Positions 18,801 through 27,570 of a DNA stretch of 64,000 nt are shown piece after piece. Source of the DNA: Chitinophagaceae bacterium. GTDB lineage: Bacteria; Bacteroidota; Bacteroidia; Chitinophagales; Chitinophagaceae. The position numbers and the translations under genes were made by a program. The notes beneath the pieces were generated by a model that had not been told where the DNA came from, did not search any database, and worked only from the letters and a program-made list of their open reading frames with translations. The first letter of the stretch is position 1; every line of letters starts with the position of its first letter. The stretch lies in contig JADJLJ010000001.1 in NCBI GenBank assembly GCA_016710165.1, positions 1,612,001-1,676,000 of the forward strand, given 5' to 3'.

Positions 18801-21800
18801 CTGTTGCACAGGTTGCATTGGAGGTTAACTGAACACTGATCGCATCACCATTCACTAAGGTTGATGAAGTGTAGGTAACTCCTGTCTCTCCGCTGATCGG
18901 GGTAGCTCCATTATACCATTGGTACGTTGGTGCTCCGCCGCCATTGGTTGGTGTGGCTGTAAAGGTCACACTTGTTCCGGCACAAATTGTATTACCTGGT
19001 GCCGCTGCTATCGTTACACTTACAGGTAAGTTCGGGTTCACCGTTACTACCGTCGCAGCCGATGGAAGTGATGGACAGCCATTTTCTGTTACCACTACCG
19101 TATAAGAACCGCTTGTGGTGGCTGAATAGGTCTGGTTGGTCTCGCCGCTTATTAATACGTTATCCTTATACCACTGGTTGCCTGTTGCTGCCGATGAGGT
19201 CAGTAATACTGAACCACCATCGCAGAATGTGGTCGGGCCACCAGGAGTGATCGTTGGTGTGGCAGGGATCGGGTTCACCGTCATCGTGATGGTGTTCGAT
19301 GTTGCAGGGCTGCCCGTTGCACAGGTTGCATTGGAAGTCAGCTGTACACTGATCGCATCACCGTTCACTAAGGTTGATGATACATATGTCACTCCTGTCT
19401 CGCCGCTGATCGGGGTGACTCCGTTATACCATTGGTACGTTGGTGCTCCGCCGCCATTGGTTGGCGTGGCTGTAAAGGTCACACTTGTTCCGGCACAAAT
19501 TGTATTACCTGGCGCTGCTGCTATCGTTACACTTACAGGTAAGTTCGGGTTCACCGTTACCACTGTTGCTGCAGATGGAAGTGATGGACAGCCATTTTCT
19601 GTTACCACTACCGTATAAGAACCGCTTGTGGTGGCTGAATAGGTTTGGTTGGTCTCGCCGCTTATTAAAACATTGTCCTTATACCACTGGTTGCCTGTTG
19701 CTGCCGATGAGCTCAGTAATACTGAACCGCCGGCACAGAAAGTGGTCGGGCCACCAGGAGTGATCGTTGGTGTGGCAGGGATCGCATTCACCGTTACCAC
19801 TGTTGCTGCCGATGGAAGTGATGGACAACCGTTCTCTGTTACAATTACTGTATAAGAACCACTTGTGGTGGCTGTATAGGTTTGATTGGTCTCGCCACTC
19901 AATAATACATTGTCCTTATACCACTGGTTACCTGTTGCTGCCGATGAGGTCAGTAACACTGAACCTCCCGCACAGAATGTCGTCGGGCCGCCAGGAGTGA
20001 TCGTTGGTGTGGCAGGGATCGCATTCACCGTTACCACTGTTGCTGCCGATGGAAGTGATGGACAACCGTTCTCTGTTACAATTACTGTATAAGAACCACT
20101 GGTAGTGGCTGTATAGGTCTGGCTGGTCTCGCCACTTATTAATACATTGTCTTTATACCACTGGTTACCTGTGGCTGATGATGAGCTCAGTAACACCGAA
20201 CCGCCGGCACAGAATGTCGTCGGGCCGCCAGGAGTGATCGTTGGTGTGGCAGGGATCGCGTTAACCGTTACCACTGTTGCTGCGGATGGAAGTGAAGGAC
20301 AGCCGTTCTCCGTTACCACTACCGTATATGAACCACTTGTAGTGGCTGTATAGGTCTGGTTGGTCTCGCCGCTCAATAATACGTTGTCCTTATACCACTG
20401 GTTGCCTGATGCTGATGATGAACTCAGCAATACTGAACCGCCGGCACAGAAGGTAGTTGGGCCGGCAGGGGTGATCGTTGGTGTGGTTGGGATTGCATTC
20501 ACCGTCATCGTGATGGTGTTCGATGTTGCAGGGCTTCCTGTTGCACAGGTTGCATTGGATGTTAACTGAACACTGATCGCATCACCATTCACCAGTGTTG
20601 ATGAAGTGTAGGTCACTCCGGTCTCTCCGCTGATCGGGGTGGCTCCGTTATACCATTGGTACGTTGGTGCTCCGCCGCCATTGGTTGGTGTGGCTGTAAA
20701 GGTCACACTTGTTCCGGCACAAATTGTATTACCTGGTGCCGCTGCTATCGTTACACTTACAGGTAAGTTCGCATTCACCGTTACCACTGTTGCTGCCGAT
20801 GGAAGTGATGGACAACCATTCTCTGTTACCACTACCGTATAAGATCCGCTTGTTGTAGCTGTATAGGTTTGATTGGTTTCTCCGCTTATTAATACGTTGT
20901 CCTTATACCACTGGTTACCTGTGGCTGATGATGAGCTCAGTAACACCGAACCGCCGGCACAGAATGTCGTCGGGCCGCCAGGAGTGATCGTTGGTGTAGT
21001 TGGGATCGCATTCACCGTTACCACTGTTGCTGCCGATGGAAGTGATGGACAGCCATTTTCTGTTACCACTACCGTATAAGAACCGCTTGTGGTGGCTGAA
21101 TAGGTTTGGTTGGTCTCGCCGCTTATTAAAACATTATCCTTATACCACTGGTTACCTGTTGCTGCCGATGAGGTCAGTAACACCGAACCTCCCGCACAGA
21201 ATGTCGTCGGGCCACCAGGAGTGATCGTTGGTGTGGCAGGGATCGGGTTAACCGTTACCACTGTTGCTGCCGATGGAAGTGATGGACAACCATTCTCTGT
21301 TACAATTACTGTATATGAACCACTCGTTGTGGCTGAATAGGTTTGGCCGGTCTCGCCGCTTATTAAAACATTGTCCTTATACCACTGGTTACCTGTGGCT
21401 GCCGATGAGCTCAGTAACACCGAACCTCCCGCACAGAATGTCGTCGGGCCGCCAGGAGTGATCGTTGGTGTGGCTGGGATGCTCACCGTTACACTTGCGC
21501 CATGGAAGGAGGACAGCGGGCGGGGAGTTGCTGTGGCAGGGATCGCGTTAACCGTCATCGTGATGGTGTTCGATGTCGCCGGACTGCCTGTTGCACAGGT
21601 TGCATTGGAGGTTAACTGCACACTGATCGCATCACCATTCACTAAGGTTGATGATACATATGTCACTCCGGTCTCTCCGCTGATCGGGGTGGCTCCGTTA
21701 TACGATTGGTACGTTGGTGCTCCGCCGCCATTGGTTGGTGTGGCTGTAAAGGTCACACTTGTTCCGGCACAGATTGTATTACCTGGCGCCGCTGCTATCG

Positions 21801-24800
21801 TTACACTTACAGGTAAGTTCGGGTTCACCGTTACCACTGTTGCTGCCGATGGAAGTGAAGGACAACCATTCTCTGTTACCACTACCGTATATGAACCACT
21901 CGCTGTCGCTGTATAGGTTTGATTGGTCTCGCCACTCAATAATACGTTGTCCTTATACCACTGGTTGCCTGTTGCTGCCGATGAGGTCAGCAATACCGAA
22001 CCTCCGGCACAGAATGTCGTCGGGCCGCCAGGGGTGATCGTTGCTGTGGCAGGAATCGCATTCACTGTTACCACTGTTGCTGCCGATGGAAGTGAAGGAC
22101 AACCATTCTCTGTTACCACTACCGTATAAGATCCGCTGGTAGTAGCTGTATAGGTTTGATTCGTTTCTCCGCTTATTAATACGTTATCCTTATACCACTG
22201 GTTACCTGTTGCTGCCGATGAGGTCAGTAACACGGAACCGCCGGCACAGAATGTCGTCGGGCCGCCAGGAGTGATCGTTGGTGTGGCAGGGATCGCGTTA
22301 ACCGTCATCGTGATCGTGTTCGATGTCGCAGGGCTGCCTGTTGCACAGGTTGCATTGGAAGTCAGCTGTACACTGATCGCATCACCGTTCACTAAGGTTG
22401 ATGAAGTATAGGTTACTCCGGTCTCGCCGCTGATCGGGGTGGCTCCATTATACCATTGGTACGTGGGTGCTCCTCCGCCATTGGTTGGCGTGGCTGTAAA
22501 AGTCACACTTGTTCCGGCACAGATTGTATTACCCGGAGCTGCTGCTATCGTTACACTCACCGGTAAATTCGGGTTCACCGTTACCACTGTTGCTGCAGAT
22601 GGAAGTGAAGGACAACCATTCTCTGTTACCACTACCGTATAAGATCCGCTGGTAGTAGCTGTATAGGTTTGATTCGTTTCTCCGCTTATTAATACGTTAT
22701 CCTTATACCACTGGTTACCTGTGGCTGCCGATGAGGTCAGTAACACGGAACCGCCGGCACAGAATGTCGTCGGGCCGCCAGGAGTGATCGTTGCTGTGGC
22801 AGGGATCGGGTTAACCGTTACCACTGTTGCTGCCGATGGAAGTGATGGACAACCATTCTCTGTTACCACTACCGTATATGAACCACTCGTCGTGGCTGTA
22901 TAGGTTTGATTGGTTTCTCCGCTTATTAATACGTTGTCCTTATACCACTGGTTGCCTGTTGCTGCCGATGAGGTCAGTAATACTGAACCGCCGGCACAGA
23001 ATGTCGTCGGGCCGCCAGGAGTGATCGTTGGTGTGGCAGGGATCGGGTTCACCGTTACTACTGTTGCTGCCGATGGAAGTGATGGACAGCCGTTCTCCGT
23101 TACCACTACCGTATAAGAACCACTTGTTGTGGCAGAATAGGTCTGGCCGGTCTCGCCGCTTATTAATACGTTATCCTTATACCACTGGTTACCTGTGGCT
23201 GCCGATGAGGTCAGTAACACGGAACCTCCGGCACAGAATGTCGTCGGGCCGCCAGGGGTGATCGTTGCTGTGGCAGGGATCGGGTTCACTGTTACCACTG
23301 TTGCTGCCGATGGAAGTGAAGGACAACCGTTCTCTGTTACCACTACCGTATAAGAACCACTTGTGGTGGCTGAATAGGTTTGATTCGTTTCTCCGCTTAT
23401 TAATACGTTATCCTTATACCACTGGTTACCTGTTGCTGCCGATGAGGTCAGTAACACCGAACCTCCCGCACAGAATGTCGTCGGGCCACCAGGAGTGATC
23501 GTTGGTGTGGCAGGGATCGCGTTAACCGTCATCGTGATGGTATTCGATGTTGCAGGGCTTCCTGTTGCACAGGTTGCATTGGATGTTAACTGCACACTGA
23601 TCGCATCACCGTTCACTAAGGTTGATGAAGTATAGGTTACTCCTGTCTCGCCGCTGATCGGGGTGGCTCCATTATACCATTGGTACGTGGGCGCTCCGCC
23701 GCCATTGGTTGGCGTGGCTGTAAAGGTCACACTTGTTCCGGCACAGATTGTATTACCTGGCGCCGCTGCTATCGTTACACTCACCGGTAAATTCGGGTTC
23801 ACCGTTACCACTGTTGCTGCCGATGGAAGTGAAGGACAACCGTTCTCTGTTACAATTACTGTATATGAACCACTCGTCGTGGCTGTATAGGTTTGATTGG
23901 TCTCGCCGCTTATTAATACGTTGTCCTTATACCACTGGTTGCCTGTTGCTGCCGATGAGGTCAGCAATACCGAACCTCCGGCACAGAATGTCGTCGGGCC
24001 GCCAGGGGTGATCGTTGCTGTGGCAGGAATCGCATTCACTGTTACCACTGTTGCTGCCGATGGAAGTGAAGGACAACCATTCTCTGTTACCACTACCGTA
24101 TAAGAACCGCTGGTAGTGGCTGTATAGGTCTGGCTGGTCTCGCCACTTATTAATACATTGTCTTTATACCACTGGTTGCCTGTTGCTGCCGATGAGGTCA
24201 GTAATACTGAACCGCCGGCACAGAATGTCGTCGGGCCGCCAGGAGTGATCGTTGCTGTGGCAGGGATCGGGTTAACCGTTACCACTGTTGCTGCCGATGG
24301 AAGTGAAGGACAGCCATTCTCTGTTACCACTACCGTATAAGATCCGCTGGTAGTAGCTGTATAGGTTTGATTCGTTTCTCCGCTTATTAATACGTTATCC
24401 TTATACCACTGGTTGCCTGTTGCTGCCGATGAGGTCAGTAATACTGAACCGCCGGCACAGAATGTCGTCGGGCCGCCAGGAGTGATCGTTGCTGTGGCAG
24501 GGATCGCGTTAACCGTTACCACTGTTGCTGCCGATGGAAGTGATGGACAACCATTCTCTGTTACCACTACCGTATATGAACCACTCGCTGTCGCTGTATA
24601 GGTTTGATTGGTCTCGCCACTCAATAATACGTTGTCCTTATACCACTGGTTACCTGTTGCTGCCGATGAGGTCAGCAATACCGAACCTCCGGCACAGAAT
24701 GTCGTCGGGCCGCCAGGGGTGATCGTTGCTGTGGCTGGAATCGGGTTCACCGTTACTACTGTTGCAGCAGATGGAAGTGAAGGACAGCCATTCTCTGTTA

Positions 24801-25554
24801 CCACTACCGTATAAGAACCACTTGTGGTCGCTGTATAGGTCTGGCTGGTCTCGCCACTTATTAATACATTGTCTTTATACCACTGGTTACCTGTTGCTGA
24901 TGATGAGCTCAGTAACACCGAACCGCCGGCACAGAATGTCGTCGGGCCGCCAGGAGTGATCGTTGGTGTGGCAGGGATCGCGTTAACCGTCATCGTGATG
25001 GTGTTCGATGTCGCAGGGCTGCCTGTTGCACAGGTTGCATTGGAGGTTAACTGCACACTGATCGCATCACCATTCACTAAGGTTGATGAAGTGTAGGTAA
25101 CTCCTGTCTCGCCGCTGATTGGGGTGACTCCGTTATACCATTGGTACGTTGGTGCTCCGCCGCCATTGGTTGGTGTGGCTGTAAAAGTCACACTTGTTCC
25201 GGCACAGATTGTATTACCTGGCGCCGCTGCTATCGTTACACTTACAGGTAAGTTCGGGTTCACCGTTACTACCGTCGCAGCAGATGGAAGTGAAGGACAA
25301 CCATTCTCTGTTACCACTACCGTATAAGAACCGCTTGTGGTGGCTGAATAGGTCTGGTTGGTCTCGCCGCTTATTAATACGTTATCCTTATACCACTGGT
25401 TGCCTGTTGCTGCCGATGAGGTCAGTAACACGGAACCGCCGGCACAGAATGTCGTCGGGCCGCCAGGAGTGATCGTTGGTGTGGCAGGGATCGGGTTCAC
25501 CGTTACTACTGTTGCAGCAGATGGAAGTGAAGGACAGCCATTCTCTGTTACCAC
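12835..25554 (-). CDS. giant mosaic adhesin, C-terminal two thirds (5' part broken off by assembly damage)
   Basis: 4,239 open codons; the ATG at 25554 is internal, and the frame continues upstream to about 25660. From the N-terminal side: 20 intact 79-residue Ig-like modules (core GGPTTFCAGGSVLL ... NQWYKDNVL ... SGSYTV(V/I)VTENGCPS, like CHU_C-associated Ig domains) interrupted by 7 modules of 92 residues (NTICAGTSVTFTATPTNGGG). Then an SprB-like repeat, a beta-helix domain (about 17.3-18.5 kb), an SprB-like repeat, a second beta-helix (about 15.4-17.0 kb), the module shared with the two neighbours (about 14.94-15.4 kb), seven SprB repeats (13.25-14.9 kb) and a 140-residue C terminus ending SNSLFFIGN with no recognisable T9SS tail. 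Surface adhesion is inferred from architecture. Confidence 0.8.
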   Translation of the reverse strand: MVTENGCPSLPSAATVVTVNPIPATPTITPGGPTTFCAGGSVLLTSSAATGNQWYKDNVLISGETNQTYSATTSGSYTVVVTENGCPSLPSAATVVTVNPNLPVSVTIAAAPGNTICAGTSVTFTATPTNGGGAPTYQWYNGVTPISGETGVTYTSSTLVNGDAISVQLTSNATCATGSPATSNTITMTVNAIPATPTITPGGPTTFCAGGSVLLSSSSATGNQWYKDNVLISGETSQTYTATTSGSYTVVVTENGCPSLPSAATVVTVNPIPATATITPGGPTTFCAGGSVLLTSSAATGNQWYKDNVLLSGETNQTYTATASGSYTVVVTENGCPSLPSAATVVTVNAIPATATITPGGPTTFCAGGSVLLTSSAATGNQWYKDNVLISGETNQTYTATTSGSYTVVVTENGCPSLPSAATVVTVNPIPATATITPGGPTTFCAGGSVLLTSSAATGNQWYKDNVLISGETSQTYTATTSGSYTVVVTENGCPSLPSAATVVTVNAIPATATITPGGPTTFCAGGSVLLTSSAATGNQWYKDNVLISGETNQTYTATTSGSYTVIVTENGCPSLPSAATVVTVNPNLPVSVTIAAAPGNTICAGTSVTFTATPTNGGGAPTYQWYNGATPISGETGVTYTSSTLVNGDAISVQLTSNATCATGSPATSNTITMTVNAIPATPTITPGGPTTFCAGGSVLLTSSAATGNQWYKDNVLISGETNQTYSATTSGSYTVVVTENGCPSLPSAATVVTVNPIPATATITPGGPTTFCAGGSVLLTSSAATGNQWYKDNVLISGETGQTYSATTSGSYTVVVTENGCPSLPSAATVVTVNPIPATPTITPGGPTTFCAGGSVLLTSSAATGNQWYKDNVLISGETNQTYTATTSGSYTVVVTENGCPSLPSAATVVTVNPIPATATITPGGPTTFCAGGSVLLTSSAATGNQWYKDNVLISGETNQTYTATTSGSYTVVVTENGCPSLPSAATVVTVNPNLPVSVTIAAAPGNTICAGTSVTFTATPTNGGGAPTYQWYNGATPISGETGVTYTSSTLVNGDAISVQLTSNATCATGSPATSNTITMTVNAIPATPTITPGGPTTFCAGGSVLLTSSAATGNQWYKDNVLISGETNQTYTATTSGSYTVVVTENGCPSLPSAATVVTVNAIPATATITPGGPTTFCAGGSVLLTSSAATGNQWYKDNVLLSGETNQTYTATASGSYTVVVTENGCPSLPSAATVVTVNPNLPVSVTIAAAPGNTICAGTSVTFTATPTNGGGAPTYQSYNGATPISGETGVTYVSSTLVNGDAISVQLTSNATCATGSPATSNTITMTVNAIPATATPRPLSSFHGASVTVSIPATPTITPGGPTTFCAGGSVLLSSSAATGNQWYKDNVLISGETGQTYSATTSGSYTVIVTENGCPSLPSAATVVTVNPIPATPTITPGGPTTFCAGGSVLLTSSAATGNQWYKDNVLISGETNQTYSATTSGSYTVVVTENGCPSLPSAATVVTVNAIPTTPTITPGGPTTFCAGGSVLLSSSSATGNQWYKDNVLISGETNQTYTATTSGSYTVVVTENGCPSLPSAATVVTVNANLPVSVTIAAAPGNTICAGTSVTFTATPTNGGGAPTYQWYNGATPISGETGVTYTSSTLVNGDAISVQLTSNATCATGSPATSNTITMTVNAIPTTPTITPAGPTTFCAGGSVLLSSSSASGNQWYKDNVLLSGETNQTYTATTSGSYTVVVTENGCPSLPSAATVVTVNAIPATPTITPGGPTTFCAGGSVLLSSSSATGNQWYKDNVLISGETSQTYTATTSGSYTVIVTENGCPSLPSAATVVTVNAIPATPTITPGGPTTFCAGGSVLLTSSAATGNQWYKDNVLLSGETNQTYTATTSGSYTVIVTENGCPSLPSAATVVTVNAIPATPTITPGGPTTFCAGGSVLLSSSAATGNQWYKDNVLISGETNQTYSATTSGSYTVVVTENGCPSLPSAATVVTVNPNLPVSVTIAAAPGNTICAGTSVTFTATPTNGGGAPTYQWYNGVTPISGETGVTYVSSTLVNGDAISVQLTSNATCATGSPATSNTITMTVNPIPATPTITPGGPTTFCDGGSVLLTSSAATGNQWYKDNVLISGETNQTYSATTSGSYTVVVTENGCPSLPSAATVVTVNPNLPVSVTIAAAPGNTICAGTSVTFTATPTNGGGAPTYQWYNGATPISGETGVTYTSSTLVNGDAISVQLTSNATCATGSPATSNTITMTVNAIPATPTVGTITQPTCLTVTGSVALSGLPATGTWTINPGSHTGTGTSTIINGLAAGTYNFTVTDANGCTSPATANVVINNPATSGPVHNTNTLINYCTIQAAIDDPLTLNGHTISIDAGTYAEDVVVNKELEIKGQGVGLTIVIPATSNPDTGGGTLGGTNVFLVQANNVNIHDLTVDGDNPSLTSTVNVGGANIDARNGIITNHAAGVFSNFRVNTVTVRNIFLTGINASSGGSFNISSNTVTNVQANVASVAVSNTGGSGIMNGNTISNANGAIATVNSTGTFILNNVITSSATGILSDKNGFGGTGTADDIFNNNISNGKANGYGIYVSGAYKNVFVHENVIFNINTGMTSAGQNASVTPVFSSNVVDGQNKPGSTGMYATTQVLGGGNGNNTTSFENNYILNNFNGFYLETSAGFTLNFNAHNNSITGNTSSHVTISGAGTNNADMTCNWWGTTNAVTINSMITGGTVTYVPFLITGTDSQPLAAGFQPVPGSCTGTPLLITSAVPTPQLCASMGSIVVTFGGGIAPYNISWTGGSATGVTSPYTITGLAGGTYNITITDANSSTTNTTAAVQYLPVTNTTSNINYATIQSAINAAGNNDVLQVCAGTYAENIVVNKPLDIRGPNYTINPNTGTRVAEAIIMPAVNDPENGVLIDVEASNVSFKGFLLNGDNPGITGGVNVGGADVNTSAGMQNAPIWSGPFTQVNHLDIQNNIFYNFDYQAVYLEVDYNTNQSFNYIRNNRFENMWEGIQTYAMHTDISDNVFVDVDRALSIHGTNVAADAGFVPRISNNDVSISWKITNPAYTRNVGIWVNYRSGTAPALSVDNNTIHYLVAPPAGKTWIGFYGLTLTDNRVVTFSNNTIDGQNNANTGYYFSNVPSNNVSVTGGSISDVKDYGIRIVNNDATWGSGDAKVTVDDITINAPLAAAAVSVSGAVAFSPYVSVLDIAHSTISGSNTGIQVSGSLASANIHNNVATITGTTTAVDIDGGTASITQNTITSNATGVRVQNSGNLTAVTNNFITNNSVDGIRIEASAGTIGNINTNDLSGNTGKAINNLAAATLAATCNWYGSIVAATVAAKINGNVTYVPYLTNGTDQQPGTDGFQNTNCQFIINADPAVVDVYMTDMSDVLINANLIAFNSVNKVKMPVQNLSLSNAIPAGTTRIRIDLGSKLILNPGYNLGTAPLSAYFTWTKVVEAGNDVIYGDQVADLPPSFGAGGNEIAVFDVKAVLTGTSIVNGDFQVTNHNNATLFLTDANTNNNHADIQYTVLSDFLIVGVGSTNLDCNGVSTGTITVTVSGGSSPYDFSKDNGATWILAQASPYTFTGLAAGSYNIKVRDAINQELTYASNAVVITQPAAIDVSNIAHTAILCNGGTATVTMTASGGTGQLSYTFNGITNTTGVFTGLTGGAYNYSVTDANSCGPVAGSFTVVQPAAVNVSNVSQSAIACTGGTATVTITAAGGTAPLSYTFNGVTQASNVFAGIPAGVNYAYSVTDANSCTPATGNFTVVEPAVISVSNVSQNAIACNGGTATVTITAAGGTAPLSYTFNGVTQASNVFTGIPAGVNYAYSVTDANSCTPATGTFTVVEPAVISVSNVSQSTIACNGGTATVTITAAGGTTPLSYTFNGVTQASNVFTGIPAGVNYAYSVTDINSCTPAAGTFTVVEPAVISVSNLSHTAILCNGATTTVTITAAGGTTPLSYTFNGVTQASNIFTGVLAGTYSYSVTDANSCSPVTGNYTITEPVLLTITKTTHVNPTTGCNLTGSITVTSGGGTPNYLFKVDAGGWQAPTPVNGTSFTFTNLGAGLHTMYVQDANGCEKQTTFTLTGPANTDLSLGADNNDNLFVANGDQRDIVYNIGEIAGKTATPVKLRVFRISGYNIVFNSATTSVTIGPNTYPVDNPNWTMAVFSGFVEFTRNAPITCNDLKYLGIKLQRATTSKTRFNLNALIFPPPVSEIITSNNSNSLFFIGN

Positions 25555-27570
25555 TACCGTATAAGAACCACTTGTGGTCGCTGTATAGGTCTGGCTGGTC
25601 TCGCCACTTATTAATACATTGTCTTTATACCACTGGTTACCCGTTGCTGATGATGAGGTCGTAACCCGGTTGTTCGGTGCGTGTCAGGTGGTGTGTGCGC
25701 CGGTTGCAGGTTCATGGGCCACCCCATCACAGTGGGGGGTGGCTTGGTGCTGCCCGCCATTGGTTGGTGTGGCTGTAAAAGTCACACTTGTTCCGCCAGA
25801 TTGTATGGGCCGCTGCTATCGTTACACCAGGTAAGTTCGGGTTCACCGTTACCACTGTTGCTGCCGATGGAAGTGAAGGACAACCATTCTCTGTTACCAC
25901 TACCGTATATGAACCACTGCTGTCGCTGTATAGGTTTGATTGGTCTCGCCACTCAATAATACGTTGTCCTTATACCACTGGTTGCCTGTTGCTGCCGATG
26001 AGGTCAGCAATACCGAACCTCCGGCACAGAATGTCGTCGGGCCGCCAGGGTGATCGTTGCTGTGGCAGGAATCGCGTTCACTGTTACCACTGTTGCTGCC
26101 GATGGAAGTGAAGGACAACCATTCTCTGTTACCACTACCGTATAAGAACCGCTGGTAGTGGCTGTATAGGTCTGGCTGGTCTCGCCACTTATTAATACAT
26201 TGTCTTTATACCACTGGTTGCCTGTTGCTGCCGATGAGGTCAGTAACACCGAACCTCCCGCACAGAATGTCGTCGGGCCAACAGGAGTGATCGTTGCTGT
26301 GGCAGGGATCGCGTTAACCGTCATCGTGATGGTGTTCGATGTCGCCGGACTGCCTGTTGCACAGGTTGCATTGGATGTTAACTGCACACTGATCGCATCA
26401 CCGTTCACTAAGGTTGATGAAGTATAGGTTACTCCTGTCTCGCCGCTGATCGGGGTGGCTCCATTATACCATTGGTACGTGGGCGCTCCGCCGCCATTGG
26501 TTGGTGTGGCTGTAAAAGTCACACTTGTTCCGGCACAGATTGTATTACCCGGAGCTGCTGCTATCGTTACACTCACCGGTAAATTCGGGTTCACCGTTAC
26601 CACTGTTGCTGCAGATGGAAGTGAAGGACAACCATTCTCTGTTACCACTACCGTATAAGATCCGCTGGTAGTAGCTGTATAGGTTTGATTCGTTTCTCCG
26701 CTTATTAATACGTTATCCTTATACCACTGGTTGCCTGTTGCTGCCGATGAGGTCAGTAATACTGAACCGCCGGCACAGAATGTCGTCGGGCCGCCAGGAG
26801 TGATCGTTGGTGTGGCAGGGATCGGGTTCACCGTTACTACTGTTGCTGCCGATGGAAGTGATGGACAACCATTCTCTGTTACCACTACCGTATAAGAACC
26901 GCTTGTGGTGGCTGAATAGGTTTGGCCGGTCTCGCCGCTTATTAATACATTATCCTTATACCACTGGTTACCTGTTGCTGCCGATGAGGTCAGTAACACG
27001 GAACCTCCCGCACAGAATGTCGTCGGGCCGCCAGGAGTGATCGTTGGTGTGGCAGGGATCGCGTTAACCGTTACCACTGTTGCTGCGGATGGAAGTGAAG
27101 GACAGCCGTTCTCCGTTACCACTACCGTATATGAACCACTTGTAGTGGCTGTATAGGTCTGGCTGGTCTCGCCGCTCATTAATACGTTGTCCTTATACCA
27201 CTGGTTACCTGATGCTGATGATGAACTCAGCAATACTGAACCGCCGGCACAGAAGGTAGTTGGGCCGGCAGGGGTGATCGTTGGTGTGGTTGGGATTGCA
27301 TTCACCGTCATCGTGATCGTGTTCGATGTCGCCGGACTGCCTGTTGCACAGGTTGCATTGGAGGTTAACTGCACACTGATCGCATCACCATTCACTAAGG
27401 TTGATGAAGTGTAGGTAACTCCGGTCTCGCCGCTGATCGGGGTGGCTCCATTATACCATTGGTACGTTGGTGCTCCGCCGCCATTGGTTGGTGTGGCTGT
27501 AAAGGTCACACTTGTTCCGGCACAGATTGTATTACCTGGTGCAGCTGCTATCGTTACACTTACAGGTAAA
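18735..27570 (-). repeat. coding tandem array of 237-bp and 276-bp modules
   Basis: About 26 copies of a 237-bp unit (79 aa) and about 10 copies of a 276-bp unit (92 aa) in near-identical sequence. The distance across one interposed 276-bp unit is constant at 513 bp (for example 22195 to 22708). Two exceptions: 576 bp around 21.4-21.96 kb (63 bp extra) and 345 bp around 25.63-25.98 kb (168 bp short). Runs of the 237-bp unit between 276-bp units number between one and five. Confidence 0.9.
25630..26060 (-). other. scrambled segment breaking the adhesin reading frame
   Basis: One base is missing near 26050 (GCCAGGG-TGATC versus GCCAGGGGTGATC elsewhere) and one after 25918 (CCACTGCTG versus CCACTCGCTG). 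From about 25660 to 25840 the sequence is a shortened, garbled 276-bp module with many small deletions. The distance between flanking module landmarks is 345 bp against 513 bp elsewhere. Net effect is one lost base, so the two long frames would join if repaired. Best read as a consensus or gap-filling error in an unresolved repeat; genuine gene decay is the alternative. Confidence 0.75.

Noticed and set aside
25630..26060. Programmed frameshift or recoding in the adhesin
   Set aside because: No slippery site or structure; the defect consists of scattered deletions in a garbled copy, which fits an assembly error better.
18735..27570. Regular repeats as a possible CRISPR array
   Set aside because: The repeat unit is 237 or 276 bp with no spacers and codes continuously for Ig-like modules.
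18735..27570. Many open frames of 60-110 codons on the plus strand opposite the array
   Set aside because: They recur with the module period and mirror the coding strand; they are antisense shadows of the repeats.
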